Assembly (NCBI RefSeq): GCF_009299505.1 | Contig: NZ_WBSM01000008.1 | Location: 107,256 to 171,255 of the forward strand | DNA length: 64,000 bases | Direction: 5' to 3' | Source: Bifidobacterium ramosum | GTDB taxonomy: Bacteria > Actinomycetota > Actinomycetes > Actinomycetales > Bifidobacteriaceae | Part shown: in pieces, positions 1 to 8,338 of the stretch | Layout of the letters: every line of letters begins with the position of its first letter | How positions within the stretch are numbered: the first letter of the stretch is position 1 | The notes under the pieces: model-generated | The model's input: only the letters and a program-made list of their open reading frames with translations | What the model was told of the DNA's origin: nothing | The model's database searches: none | Translations under genes and position numbers: made by a program

Positions 1-979
1 AGAACAGCTGGGCCACGGCCATGCCGAAGGAGCGGATCCACCGCCACAGCCACAGCCAGATCCACAGCGGCATGCCGTAGTCGGTGTACAGGTAACGTTG
101 CTCGGCGACCATGACGGCCAATGCCGGATTGGTCCGCTCGTCGTCCGCGACCGGATGGCCGTTGCGGGTGCGGATGCCGTCGAAGCGCGCGCGACGGTGG
201 GCGATGCGCGCCGCGGGCACGACGACCACGCGTCCGCCGTCGAGGCAGATGCGGCGGCAGAAGTCGGCGGATTCGCCGAAGGTGGTGAACCAGCGGTTGA
301 CGCCTTCGACCGCGCGCACCGTGTCGGTGGGCAGCAGCGCGCCGGCGAGGGACACGGCGAACACGTCCTGCCGTGAATCGTATTGCTCCTGGTCCTCCTC
401 GCCGTCGACCACCAGCGATTCGAGCCGGTGATGGCCGGCGTACCGGCCGACGTCGTGCAGCCGTGTGGCGTCCCAGTCGAGTTGTTTGGCGCCGAGCAGG
501 GATGCGGTGGGATTGTTGCGCCATGCGTCCAGCAGATGTGCCAGACAGTCGGCGTCGGCCGGTCGGGAGTCGTCGTGGAGCATCCACCAGGCGCGTACGG
601 TGTGCGGCAGCCGGGCACGGACCATGCCTCTGGCGACAGCGTCCGCGAACGAGGCGGCGCCGGTGACCGGGATGAGCCGGATGTCGACGGTTTTGGATTC
701 GGGAACGATCTCCAGCGGACCGGACGGCGAGGGGATCACCTCGAATCCCGTGGTCATCGGCTGGGTGAGGTCGCCGGCGCAGTCGACGATGACGATCGTG
801 CAGGGCAGGACGGTCTGCCGCAGCACCGCCTCCACGGTGTCGGGAAGAAACCGACGGTCGGATTCGACGGTGATGACCGCCGCCACGGTCGGATCGACGT
901 CCTGCCTATGGGAATACGGTCGATCGGCCAACGCCTCGGCCAGTATTCGTTGAATTTCGCTGCTGCCTGTGGAATCCAT
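1..979 (-). CDS. Glycosyltransferase family 2, partial (C-terminus off the window)
   Basis: This minus-strand frame is open from an ATG at 979 to the window edge, so only the first ~326 residues are visible. After a start MDSTGSSEIQ there is a Rossmann-like opening (AAVITVESDRRFLPDTVEAVLRQ, then TIVIVDCAG), a DDS metal-site-like triplet in WWMLHDDSRPAD near residue 150, and a GVNRWFTTFGESADFCRRI segment near 230-250, all in the order seen in GT-A family 2 enzymes. The end turns hydrophobic (LWIWLWRWI), suggesting the long membrane-anchored glycosyltransferases of actinobacterial cell-wall polysaccharide or galactan synthesis. Donor and acceptor cannot be deduced. The next gene upstream on the same strand is whiB, about 30 bp away. 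Confidence 0.8.
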   Translation of the reverse strand, partial: MDSTGSSEIQRILAEALADRPYSHRQDVDPTVAAVITVESDRRFLPDTVEAVLRQTVLPCTIVIVDCAGDLTQPMTTGFEVIPSPSGPLEIVPESKTVDIRLIPVTGAASFADAVARGMVRARLPHTVRAWWMLHDDSRPADADCLAHLLDAWRNNPTASLLGAKQLDWDATRLHDVGRYAGHHRLESLVVDGEEDQEQYDSRQDVFAVSLAGALLPTDTVRAVEGVNRWFTTFGESADFCRRICLDGGRVVVVPAARIAHRRARFDGIRTRNGHPVADDERTNPALAVMVAEQRYLYTDYGMPLWIWLWLWRWIRSFGMAVAQLF

Positions 980-1011
980 GCTCTCCAGTGTACGCGCGGG
1001 GCGCGCGGCCA

Positions 1012-1311
1012 TCACGCCCGCTCCTTATGTTCCTTCTTATACCGACGCCGTTCGCGTTCGCTCATGCCGCCCCAGATGCCGAATCGTTCGTCATGGTCGA
1101 TGGCCCACTGCAGGCATTGCTGACGGACCTCGCATGCGGCGCACACACGCTTGGCGTCCTTGGTGGAGCCGCCTTTTTCGGGGAAGAACGCCTCGGGATC
1201 GGTCTGCGAGCACAGCGCCTTGTGCTGCCACGACAGGTCCTCATCGGGGGCAAACAGCCCCCATAGCATGTTCAGCGGCTCTTCGGCGGAATCATCGACG
1301 ACACCCCACAT
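1012..1311 (-). CDS. whiB: WhiB-family iron-sulfur regulator
   Basis: A 99-residue Wbl protein. Four cysteines that should hold a redox-sensitive [4Fe-4S] cluster are at residues 34, 57, 60 and 66 (C-x22-C-x2-C-x5-C), followed by the family turn GIWGG and a basic C-terminal helix (ERERRRYKKEHKE). Wbl proteins act as redox or NO-sensing transcription factors that bind the primary sigma factor and control division or stress genes. The start at 1311 has a purine-rich ribosome site (AAGGGG, six bases upstream). It is transcribed towards the truncated glycosyltransferase and divergently from the LCP gene. Which Wbl subclass (WhiB2-like is my best guess) is an inference. Confidence 0.93.
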   Translation of the reverse strand: MWGVVDDSAEEPLNMLWGLFAPDEDLSWQHKALCSQTDPEAFFPEKGGSTKDAKRVCAACEVRQQCLQWAIDHDERFGIWGGMSERERRRYKKEHKERA

Positions 1312-1354
1312 CCGTGTCCCCTTCCTACCGAATAACCAGTTGTATAGCGGTTAA

Positions 1355-1384
1355 ATTACACACATGCGATTTGAGATTTGTCAA
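1355..1384 (-). promoter_or_regulatory. Putative promoter of whiB
   Basis: Read on the minus strand there is a perfect TTGACA (-35) at 1379-1384 and TGTAAT (-10) at 1355-1360 separated by 18 bases, 44 bases upstream of the whiB start. It fits a primary-sigma-factor promoter. Confidence 0.6.
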
Positions 1385-1606
1385 GTCTGCACCGTGTCAT
1401 TACCATCGCTTCGGGGCATGGTGTGCTAAAGAGGGACACTCGTGGCCGCGCGTCGCATACCCACCATCGTATGTGCCATTCCTGCGCAGGTATGCGCGGC
1501 CGCGGCGACGCCATACGGACGCTGTGCCAAAGTGGTGATGCCGAATTATGGCCACCAGACGCATGCGGTGCCACGGCACCCGACCCGGTATTGGAGGAGA
1601 GCAGCA

Positions 1607-3079
1607 ATGGGCGAAGGACATGACGGCATGACTCCGGCGACGCCCCCGAGCTTCACGCCCGCAGGTTCCCGTCGGCGTTCGTCGCAGACGCCGCGTCGTG
1701 AGGAACCGGCGGCGCCTCCGTCGTTCACCCCCCATGCCGGTGCGGCGGGGCAGGCATCCGGCAACGGCGGCGACGCCGTCGCGCGCCCCGCTGCCGCCAC
1801 GCCGCAGAGCTTCGCGCCGACCGTGCCCCGGCAGCCGCGCCGTTCCGGCAACGCCGCCCCGCACGCCGCATCATCGTCCTCGTCGCAGGCCCGCCCATCC
1901 GCCGCACATGCCATACCGCAGTCGATCCCACCGCAATCCATCCGGCCGCAGTCGGTCATGCCGCAGGCCGTCGGCCGCACCGCAGGCACGACACGGCCGA
2001 CAGGCCGGCCGACGAGCGGCATGAACGGCATGAACCGTACGAATCATCACACAACCAATGCCGGCGGCACGGCGGCCGCCACCGCGACCGCCGCACGTAC
2101 CATGGGCGCGGGTCGTCGCCGTCATCATCCGCTGCGCATCGTGCTGGGCGCGCTCATCCTGCTCGTCGTGCTGCTGGCGCTGGGCGTGTTCGGCGGCTGG
2201 AACTGGGTGACCGGCAATCTGACCCGCAGCGACTGGCTCACCGACGCCAAGGACAAGTCCGGCGCCACCAGTTGGCTGCTCGTCGGATCGGACAAACGCG
2301 ACGGTACGGAAGGCGTGGCCGGAGCGGACGACGGCACCGTCACCGGATTCCGCACCGACACGCTGCTGGTGCTCACCAAACCGAAGTCCGGTGCGAGCTC
2401 GCTGATCTCCATCCCCCGCGACTCGCTGGTGGAGATCGACGGCCAGTATCTCAAGATCAACGCGGTCGCGCAGATCTATGGCAACAAGGCGCTGGTCGGC
2501 GAAGTCGAACAGATCACCGGCCAGAAGATCGACCACGTCGCCGAGATCCAGTTCGGCGGCCTCAAGAACGTCGTCGACGCGATCGGCGGCGTCGAACTGT
2601 GCTACGACCAGGATGTGGACGACGGCTATTCCGGCCTCAAGTGGACCAAGGGATGCCATATGGCCGACGGCACGACGGCGCTCGCGTTCTCGCGCATGCG
2701 ATACTCCGACGCGCAAGGTGATTTCGGCCGCGCGGCACGACAGCGGCAGGTCATCGGCGCGGTGATGAAGAAGGCGCTGAGCGCCTCCACGCTGACGAAC
2801 CCGGGCAAGATCGGCAAGCTGGCGAGCGCGTCGCTGGCGGCCGTCGGCGCGGACGAGGACACCAGCCCGTACACGCTGCTGACCATGGCGCTGGCCTTCC
2901 GCGACGCGACCGGCTCCAACGGGGTGAACGGCAGTCTGTACTGGTCCGATCCCGATTATTACGTGGACGGCGTGGGTTCGTCCGTGCTGCTCGACAACGA
3001 CAAGAACACCGCATTGTTCGAGAAGCTGTCGACGGGCACGCAGCCGGCCGGCGAGGTCGGCACGCTCGCCGAGAGCTGA
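1607..3079 (+). CDS. LytR-CpsA-Psr (LCP) family glycopolymer ligase
   Basis: LCP enzymes move lipid-linked glycopolymers onto peptidoglycan at the outer face of the membrane. I chose the ATG at 1607 (490 residues) because GGAGGAG lies eight bases upstream; an in-frame TTG at 1442 has no support. Residues ~1-170 are a Pro/Ala/Ser-rich cytosolic stretch, followed by a basic patch and one membrane helix (~178-198, IVLGALILLVVLLALGVFGG). The extracellular LCP domain (~210-400) shows GFRTDTLLVL, LISIPRDSL and the SRMRYSDAQGDFGRAARQ block with the conserved arginines that bind pyrophosphate. The position between two whiB genes suggests an envelope-growth locus. The substrate polymer is unknown. Confidence 0.92.
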   Translation: MGEGHDGMTPATPPSFTPAGSRRRSSQTPRREEPAAPPSFTPHAGAAGQASGNGGDAVARPAAATPQSFAPTVPRQPRRSGNAAPHAASSSSSQARPSAAHAIPQSIPPQSIRPQSVMPQAVGRTAGTTRPTGRPTSGMNGMNRTNHHTTNAGGTAAATATAARTMGAGRRRHHPLRIVLGALILLVVLLALGVFGGWNWVTGNLTRSDWLTDAKDKSGATSWLLVGSDKRDGTEGVAGADDGTVTGFRTDTLLVLTKPKSGASSLISIPRDSLVEIDGQYLKINAVAQIYGNKALVGEVEQITGQKIDHVAEIQFGGLKNVVDAIGGVELCYDQDVDDGYSGLKWTKGCHMADGTTALAFSRMRYSDAQGDFGRAARQRQVIGAVMKKALSASTLTNPGKIGKLASASLAAVGADEDTSPYTLLTMALAFRDATGSNGVNGSLYWSDPDYYVDGVGSSVLLDNDKNTALFEKLSTGTQPAGEVGTLAES

Positions 3080-3128
3080 CGGGCGGCGGCAGGACCGCCG
3101 TGTCCGTGACACGCCGAAAGTGTGGATA

Positions 3129-3158
3129 ACCCGGACCATTCGACCACATGGTCCGGTT
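3129..3158 (+). terminator. Hairpin downstream of the LCP gene
   Basis: CCGGACCAT (3131-3139) pairs with ATGGTCCGG (3148-3156) across an eight-base loop and the flanking AAC/GTT extends the stem. It is 50 bases after the LCP stop. The T-run is short, so termination efficiency is uncertain. Confidence 0.5.
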
Positions 3159-3198
3159 CGGCTTGCGTCCACGTGCGCTCCTCTTCCAGACTCGAGGT

Positions 3199-5148
3199 AT
3201 GGGCACCGCCGACATGACCTCTCCGCGACGCGTGACGCGCAACCGTCACGCCGTGTTGACCGCCACCGCACTGGCGGCGCCGATCGCCGCCCAGCTGATG
3301 ATGTTCATCGCCATGATGGTCGAGGGACGATGGCTGTTCGCGATGATGGTCGTGCCCGGACTGGTGGGGTGCGCCGCTTCGGCGGCGCTGTCGTCGTTGC
3401 AGTCGCAGCCGCCGCATGGCGTCGCGTCGGCCAATGGCCGGGCAGGCACGAACGCCGCGCGGTCACATGACACCGGCGACGAAGCAGCCACGGTCTTCGC
3501 ACGCATCGATTGCCCGGCGTGGGAGTCGTTGGGGCTGCCCTCCCCCGAACGTGAGCCGTTGCCGTGGCGGCATATCGTGCGCGTCTGGCTGGGCGAACCG
3601 GGTCTGGACGTGCCGCTGGGCATGGCCGACAGCGGCGTGTTCCGTCTTGATCTCGCGCGGCAGGGACCGCATGCACTGGTGGCGGGCACCACCGGTTCGG
3701 GCAAGTCCGTGCTGTTGCAGACGTGGTGTCTGGCGTTGGCGTGCCGCAATCCGCCGCACCGGCTCAATTTCGTGTTTCTGGATTTCAAGGGAGGTTCGGC
3801 GTTCAATCGACTGGCCCAGCTGCCGCATGTCGTCGGCAACGTGTGCGATCTCGATCTGGCGCATGCGACGCGCGCCTTGGAGGCGTTGGAACGTGAGCTC
3901 AAACGCCGTGAACGGCTGGTGGCCGACCATCATGCGTCCGCCATCGGACAGGTGCCGGACGAGCCGGCGCGGCTGGTCGTCGTGGTCGACGAATTCCATG
4001 CGCTGCACGGCCAGTTGCCGGATTACGTCGACCGTCTGGTGCGCGTCGCGTCGCTCGGCCGGTCGCTGGGCATGCATCTGGTGGCCTGCACGCAGAATCC
4101 ACTCGGCCAGATCAGCGCCGACATGAAGGCGAACATCGCGGTGAACCTCTGTCTACGCGTGCGCGACCCGCTACAGTCGCAGGAACTGCTCGCATCGCCG
4201 GCGGCGGCGTTCATCCGCCCGTCAACGCCCGGCGCGGCCTACTGCTGCGACGGGGATGCGCTCACGCCGTTCCGGTGCGCGGCGGCCGGGGACCTCGATG
4301 CGGTGATCGCCGACGTGCGGCGCGCCGCACGGTTCAGCGGGTTGCGCGCCGCACCGTCGCTGTTCAGCGCCCCGCTGCCGGCCATCGTGGACGGCGCACG
4401 GCTGCATGGCATGATCGTGAAATACGACGGGCACTCCCCCGGTCCGGGCACGACGGCCGACACCGCGGCCGACACCGTGCCGTTCGGTCTGCGCGACGAT
4501 GGCGTGACGCTGGACGTCGCGTCGCTGCCATTGACGCACGGCAACATCGCGATCATCGGCCCGCATGGCCGCGGCAGGACGACGCTGCTCGACCTGATCG
4601 CGGACGGTCTGCGAGAACGGCACGGCTATCAGCTGCGTCGCAGCCGTACGACGTCGCACGGCACGAACGTCGTCACCGTGCACCGACGCGGCAATGGCGT
4701 CGCGTCTTCACCGGACGTCACGCCACCGATCAAACCGGCATCATCGAGACCGACATCATCCACGGCATCGCCCGGTCAGCCGCACACACCGCCGTGCGTA
4801 CCGCCTCGGCTGATATGGCTGGCCGACGACGCCGACGCCCTGTTCGACCCGCTCGGCACGGATCCCGAGGCGCCGCGATTCCACGACGCGCTGGCGAATC
4901 CCGGTGTCACGGTGATCTTCGCCGTCCGCGACGCGCGCCATGTGCGCGTGCCCGAACACGGCACGACGCGCATCGTGTTCCCCTCCGGCGACCGATCCGC
5001 CGACCTGATGAGCGGCATTCCCGCCGATGTGCTGGCCCGCATGGGCCCCGACGCCCCGCGCACGCCGGGACGCGCCGTGCTGCTCGACCGGGGCTCCGCC
5101 ATGCCCGTGCAATGCGCGGTTTTCAAATCCGTCAGCGAAACCCCTTGA
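3199..5148 (+). CDS. FtsK/SpoIIIE-type (EccC-like) membrane ATPase
   Basis: Predicted 649-residue membrane-anchored P-loop ATPase. Two membrane helices lie near residues 20-40 and 44-62. The first FtsK/SpoIIIE domain has Walker A GTTGSGKS (~164-171), DFKGGSAF and Walker B LVVVVDEFHALH (~258-268). A second, weaker ATPase-like region follows: NIAIIGPHGRGRTTLL (~450-463) and LIWLADDADALFD (~537-548), with a degenerate P-loop. The two membrane helices plus tandem ATPase domains resemble EccC/EssC secretion motors more than FtsK, which has four helices and a C-terminal gamma domain. No WXG100 substrate or other secretion gene is visible nearby. The start at 3199 is chosen over 3148 because the latter lies in the terminator hairpin. 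Confidence 0.82.
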   Translation: MGTADMTSPRRVTRNRHAVLTATALAAPIAAQLMMFIAMMVEGRWLFAMMVVPGLVGCAASAALSSLQSQPPHGVASANGRAGTNAARSHDTGDEAATVFARIDCPAWESLGLPSPEREPLPWRHIVRVWLGEPGLDVPLGMADSGVFRLDLARQGPHALVAGTTGSGKSVLLQTWCLALACRNPPHRLNFVFLDFKGGSAFNRLAQLPHVVGNVCDLDLAHATRALEALERELKRRERLVADHHASAIGQVPDEPARLVVVVDEFHALHGQLPDYVDRLVRVASLGRSLGMHLVACTQNPLGQISADMKANIAVNLCLRVRDPLQSQELLASPAAAFIRPSTPGAAYCCDGDALTPFRCAAAGDLDAVIADVRRAARFSGLRAAPSLFSAPLPAIVDGARLHGMIVKYDGHSPGPGTTADTAADTVPFGLRDDGVTLDVASLPLTHGNIAIIGPHGRGRTTLLDLIADGLRERHGYQLRRSRTTSHGTNVVTVHRRGNGVASSPDVTPPIKPASSRPTSSTASPGQPHTPPCVPPRLIWLADDADALFDPLGTDPEAPRFHDALANPGVTVIFAVRDARHVRVPEHGTTRIVFPSGDRSADLMSGIPADVLARMGPDAPRTPGRAVLLDRGSAMPVQCAVFKSVSETP

Positions 5149-5173
5149 AAAGTCGATGGTTTCGTGGTTATCT
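5145..5173 (+). promoter_or_regulatory. Putative promoter of the second whiB
   Basis: TTGAAA (5145-5150), a 17-base spacer and TTATCT (5168-5173). The -35 overlaps the stop codon of the ATPase gene, so whiB can be transcribed on its own with a ~50-base leader. Confidence 0.5.
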
Positions 5174-5231
5174 GTGTACTGGGTTTGATGCATAGGCAAC
5201 CAAACAATGTGATTGAGGAAGGCGAACCGAT

Positions 5232-5507
5232 ATGAGCAGTGCTTTTGACTGGAGGGCCAAGGCCGCATGCCGCGACAAGGATCCCGAACTGTTCTTCCCG
5301 GTCGGTAACACCGGTGCGGCGTTCCAGCAGATCGAGGAGGCCAAGGCCGTGTGCCGCACGTGCAAGGTCATCGACGCGTGCCTGAAGTGCGCGCTCGACA
5401 CCAATCAGGACTATGGCGTGTGGGGCGGTCTGAGCGAGGACGAGCGTCGCGCGCTCAAGCGTCGCGCCATGCGAGCCCGTCGCTCGCAGGCGTTGCAGAA
5501 CCTGTGA
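5232..5507 (+). CDS. whiB: WhiB-family iron-sulfur regulator (WhiB1/WblE-like)
   Basis: A 91-residue Wbl protein with cluster cysteines at 13, 41, 44 and 50, an extra cysteine at 53, the GVWGG turn and an Arg/Lys-rich C-terminus (RRALKRRAMRARR). The compact size and the N-terminus (DWRAKAACRDKDPELFFP) match the essential WhiB1/WblE branch, whose cluster reacts with nitric oxide; the branch assignment is an inference from the look of the sequence. GAGGAAGG precedes the ATG. It follows the FtsK-like ATPase by 83 bases with its own promoter and converges on the PdtaS-like kinase, with a shared terminator between them. Confidence 0.93.
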   Translation: MSSAFDWRAKAACRDKDPELFFPVGNTGAAFQQIEEAKAVCRTCKVIDACLKCALDTNQDYGVWGGLSEDERRALKRRAMRARRSQALQNL

Positions 5508-5558
5508 CCGCGCGGCGGCAACATCCGCCGGGGCAGACAAGACATACAGCATATGGCA

Positions 5559-5586
5559 AGGGCCGGGAACGAATCCCGGCCCTTTT
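5559..5586. terminator. Bidirectional rho-independent terminator
   Basis: AAGGGCCGGGA pairs with TCCCGGCCCTT around a short loop and is followed by TTTT on the plus strand. It lies between the convergent whiB and pdtaS-like genes and can serve both. Confidence 0.8.
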
Positions 5587-5650
5587 CCGTTGTTGCGGTA
5601 ACGTGCCGACACGCCGCCGCCGGCGCATTACCGCCGACGGCGACCGTTCG

Positions 5651-7138
5651 TTACTGGTTCTGCGCGGCGCGCAGCTTCATGTCGAGCACGACGCGCGTGC
5701 CGCCCTCGCGGCGCGGCTCCCAGTGCACGCTGCCGCCGAAGTCGTTGGTGACGAACGTGTTGATGATCTGTGTGCCCAGTCCCGAACCGGATGAGCGCGC
5801 CATGCCGTGGCTTTCCTCGTTGGCCAGACCGGAGCCGTCGTCCTCGACCACCACGTTGAGGTTGCTGCCGGAACGGCCCACGGAGATGATGATGTGCCCT
5901 TCCTTGCGCCCTTCGAAGCCGTGTTCGACGGCGTTGGTGATGAGCTCGGTGAGCACGAGCGACAGCGGCGTGGCGTCCTGCGCGGGCATCATGCCGAACT
6001 GGCCGACGTATTCGATGCTGATGTGCTGGTCGCGCATCGTGGCGAGGTCGACGCTCATCTTGAGCAGGTTGGAGATCACCTTGTCGAAATCGACGATCTC
6101 GTCGGCGGTCTGGCTCAGTCCCTCGTGCACCATGGCGATGGTCTGTACGCGGCGCTGCGCCTCCTCGAGCTCCTTCTTGACCTCTTCGGACTTGGTCTTG
6201 CGCGCCTGCAGGCGCAGCAGCGCGGACACGGCCTGCAGGTTGTTCTTGACGCGGTGGTGGATCTCGGAGATCGTCGCGTCCTTGGTCTGCAGCTCCTGCT
6301 CGCGGCGGCGCAGCTCGGTCACGTCGCGGCACAGCACGATCGCTCCGGTGCGGCCGTTGGTGTCGTACAGCGGCATGGAACGCATGGAGACGGCGGAGCT
6401 GTTCGCGTTGAGTTCGGAGTCGACGGCGGCCTTGCCGCTGAGGACCAGCGGCAGCGATTCGGGCAGCGGGTCGTTCTCGTGGAGCAGCTGCGTGCCGATC
6501 TCGCTGAGGAACTTGCCCTGCATGAGGTCGAGCGAGCCGAGACGGCGGAAGCAGCTGATCGCGTTCGGCGAGGCGTAACGCACCACGCCCTCTTCGGTGA
6601 GGATGATGAAGCCGTCGGCCACGCGCGCGTTGTGGCGCTGGCTCATGACCGAATCGAGGTACGGGAACTGGCCGCGCGGAATCATCTCGTACAGCTGCTT
6701 GCCGGCGTTGATGCTTTCGGATTCGTTGCGTCCGTTGGATTCGCGGGTGGCCATGTTGGTCTCGCGCACGACCAGGCCGAGGGTCTTGCCGTTGTGGCGC
6801 ACGGGCGCGTACACGTTGCATACGGTGGATTTGCCGACGTTGCGCAGCACCGTGGACCGGAAGACGACGCTGGAGCGCATCGCGGCGTCGAGTTCGCCGA
6901 TCATGTCCTCGGGCACGGGTTTGCCGACCACGTCTTCGGCGCGCAGCGTCGCGACCGTCGACGGGCGGCATTGTTCGGCGACCAGATAGTCGCCGTTGCC
7001 GTCCTGCAGGATGAGCAGCAGGTCGGCGAAACTCAGATCGGCGATCACCTGCCAGTCGGCCACCAGATGATGCAGCCATTCGCGGTCGCTCTCGTCGAAG
7101 TCGGGTCGTGTCGCCAATATCTGTGTGAAATCTGCCAT
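5651..7138 (-). CDS. pdtaS: PdtaS-type sensor histidine kinase (HWE/HisKA_2)
   Basis: A soluble 495-residue kinase. It has an N-terminal GAF-like sensor (DWQVIADLSFADLLLIL at ~30-45), a PAS-like middle domain (ADGFIILTEEGVVRYASPNAI at ~175-195), the HisKA_2 phospho-acceptor helix EIHHRVKNNLQAVSALLRLQAR (H ~292), and an ATPase domain with N box ELITNAVEHGFEG (~398) and G box DDGSGL (~432). The order and several blocks match mycobacterial PdtaS, which phosphorylates the RNA-binding ANTAR antiterminator PdtaR. The ATG at 7138 (MADFTQIL) fits the family better than the one at 7171. No membrane segment is present. No ANTAR partner is in this window. The gene is single, between a terminator and the divergent HlyIII-like gene. 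Confidence 0.9.
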   Translation of the reverse strand: MADFTQILATRPDFDESDREWLHHLVADWQVIADLSFADLLLILQDGNGDYLVAEQCRPSTVATLRAEDVVGKPVPEDMIGELDAAMRSSVVFRSTVLRNVGKSTVCNVYAPVRHNGKTLGLVVRETNMATRESNGRNESESINAGKQLYEMIPRGQFPYLDSVMSQRHNARVADGFIILTEEGVVRYASPNAISCFRRLGSLDLMQGKFLSEIGTQLLHENDPLPESLPLVLSGKAAVDSELNANSSAVSMRSMPLYDTNGRTGAIVLCRDVTELRRREQELQTKDATISEIHHRVKNNLQAVSALLRLQARKTKSEEVKKELEEAQRRVQTIAMVHEGLSQTADEIVDFDKVISNLLKMSVDLATMRDQHISIEYVGQFGMMPAQDATPLSLVLTELITNAVEHGFEGRKEGHIIISVGRSGSNLNVVVEDDGSGLANEESHGMARSSGSGLGTQIINTFVTNDFGGSVHWEPRREGGTRVVLDMKLRAAQNQ

Positions 7139-7242
7139 GGTTACCATGATACGCAATACGCGTGTCCGCACGCGCTTTTCGCGGGGCGAACGGCGGCGGC
7201 ACCGGCCCGGCGTCGCGTGCGGCGTTTCTCACCACGTCGATC

Positions 7243-7292
7243 TTGACAAATCATTTGGTTACGTTATCGTAGGTTACGGTAGCGTAACCTAC
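7243..7292 (+). promoter_or_regulatory. Promoter and palindromic operator of the HlyIII-like gene
   Basis: TTGACA (7243-7248), a 16-base spacer and TATCGT (7265-7270) form a strong promoter. Overlapping the -10 and start region is a perfect inverted repeat: GTAGGTTACG (7269-7278), a four-base centre GTAG, and CGTAACCTAC (7283-7292). A repressor bound here would block initiation. The regulator is unknown. Confidence 0.65.
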
Positions 7293-7315
7293 CGGAACCT
7301 ACTGGTTGGGAGGAT

Positions 7316-8227
7316 ATGATGGCGACGATATCCGAGGATGAGATCGCCCGCAAACGCGCGGCCGTGGCCGCGGCACGCGACGCCGCGACGCAGGCGCGCG
7401 AGGCCGCGCTGCAGGCCAAGGCCGACGCGGTGCGTGTCAAGGCGCAAGCCAAGGCGGAACGCATCCGCCGACACGGCGAGGAGCATGCGCTGTCGGTCAT
7501 CGCCAAGGCCGAGGCCCGCGCCGCGAAACTCGAGGGCATCTCCCCCGCCGAGGTCGAACGCAAGATCCGGCTCGACGTGCACGGCAGGCCGAAGCCGCTG
7601 CTGCGCGGCTGGATCCACGCGGTCGCCGCGCCGCTCGCCCTGGCGGCCGGCATCGTGCTGATCTGTCTCGCGCAGGGCGCAGGGCTCAAGTGGGCGTGCG
7701 CCGTGTTCATGACCTGCTCACTGGTCCTGTTCGGCAACTCGGCCGCCTACCATCTGGGCGACTGGTCGCCTCGCGTCACCGATGTGCTCCGCCGCATCGA
7801 CCACATGAACATCTTCCTGCTCATCGCCGGCACCTACACGCCCGTCTCGTTCGCGCTCACGCCGTTCTGGCGCAACTCGATCATCACGGGCATGTGGGCG
7901 TGCACGCTCGTCGCGCTCATCATCCACGTGATCTGGATCGGCGCGCCCCGCTGGCTGTACGTGATCGTCTACATCGTGTTCGGCGTGTCCGGCGTGGCGT
8001 TCATGCGCCTGTTCTGGACGTCGCCGTACGCCGGCCCCACCGTGGTGATCCTGTTGGCGGCCGGCGGCGCGTGCTACATCGCCGGCGCGATCGTGTACGG
8101 TCTGCGCAGGCCGGACCCATGGCCGCGCGTGTTCGGCTTTCACGAGATCTTCCACACCGGCACCGTCGCCGGATACGCCTGCCACATGGTCGCCATCTAC
8201 ATGGTGATCGTGTCGCTGTGGCACTAA
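7316..8227 (+). CDS. HlyIII/PAQR-type membrane protein with long coiled N-terminus
   Basis: Residues ~95-303 form a seven-helix HlyIII (YqfA/PAQR) domain with the family metal-site residues: GNSAAYHLGDW (first His), RIDHMNIFLLIAGTYTP after helix 3, and FHEIFHTGTVAGYACHMVAIY near the end. These predicted zinc-binding hydrolase-like membrane proteins are poorly understood; hemolysin III is a historical name. The first ~90 residues are unusual: an Ala/Lys/Arg/Glu-rich segment (ARKRAAVAAARDAATQ, QAKAEAERIRR-like repeats) predicted to be a long helix or coiled coil, absent from ordinary ~220-residue members. GGGAGG precedes the start; either of two adjacent ATGs (7316, 7319) could be used. A palindromic operator overlaps its promoter. 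Confidence 0.85.
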   Translation: MMATISEDEIARKRAAVAAARDAATQAREAALQAKADAVRVKAQAKAERIRRHGEEHALSVIAKAEARAAKLEGISPAEVERKIRLDVHGRPKPLLRGWIHAVAAPLALAAGIVLICLAQGAGLKWACAVFMTCSLVLFGNSAAYHLGDWSPRVTDVLRRIDHMNIFLLIAGTYTPVSFALTPFWRNSIITGMWACTLVALIIHVIWIGAPRWLYVIVYIVFGVSGVAFMRLFWTSPYAGPTVVILLAAGGACYIAGAIVYGLRRPDPWPRVFGFHEIFHTGTVAGYACHMVAIYMVIVSLWH

Positions 8228-8274
8228 TCGGCACCGACGGCACTGACCGGCGCGATCTCACATGCCGTGGATAC

Positions 8275-8315
8275 GTTGAGGCCCTCCCCCGCATCTCGCG
8301 AGAGAGGGCCTCAAC
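8275..8315. terminator. Bidirectional terminator
   Basis: GTTGAGGCCCTC (8275-8286) pairs perfectly with GAGGGCCTCAAC (8304-8315). It sits between the convergent HlyIII-like gene and greA. Confidence 0.7.
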
Positions 8316-8338
8316 ATCGTCGGAAGACGGAACGGTCG

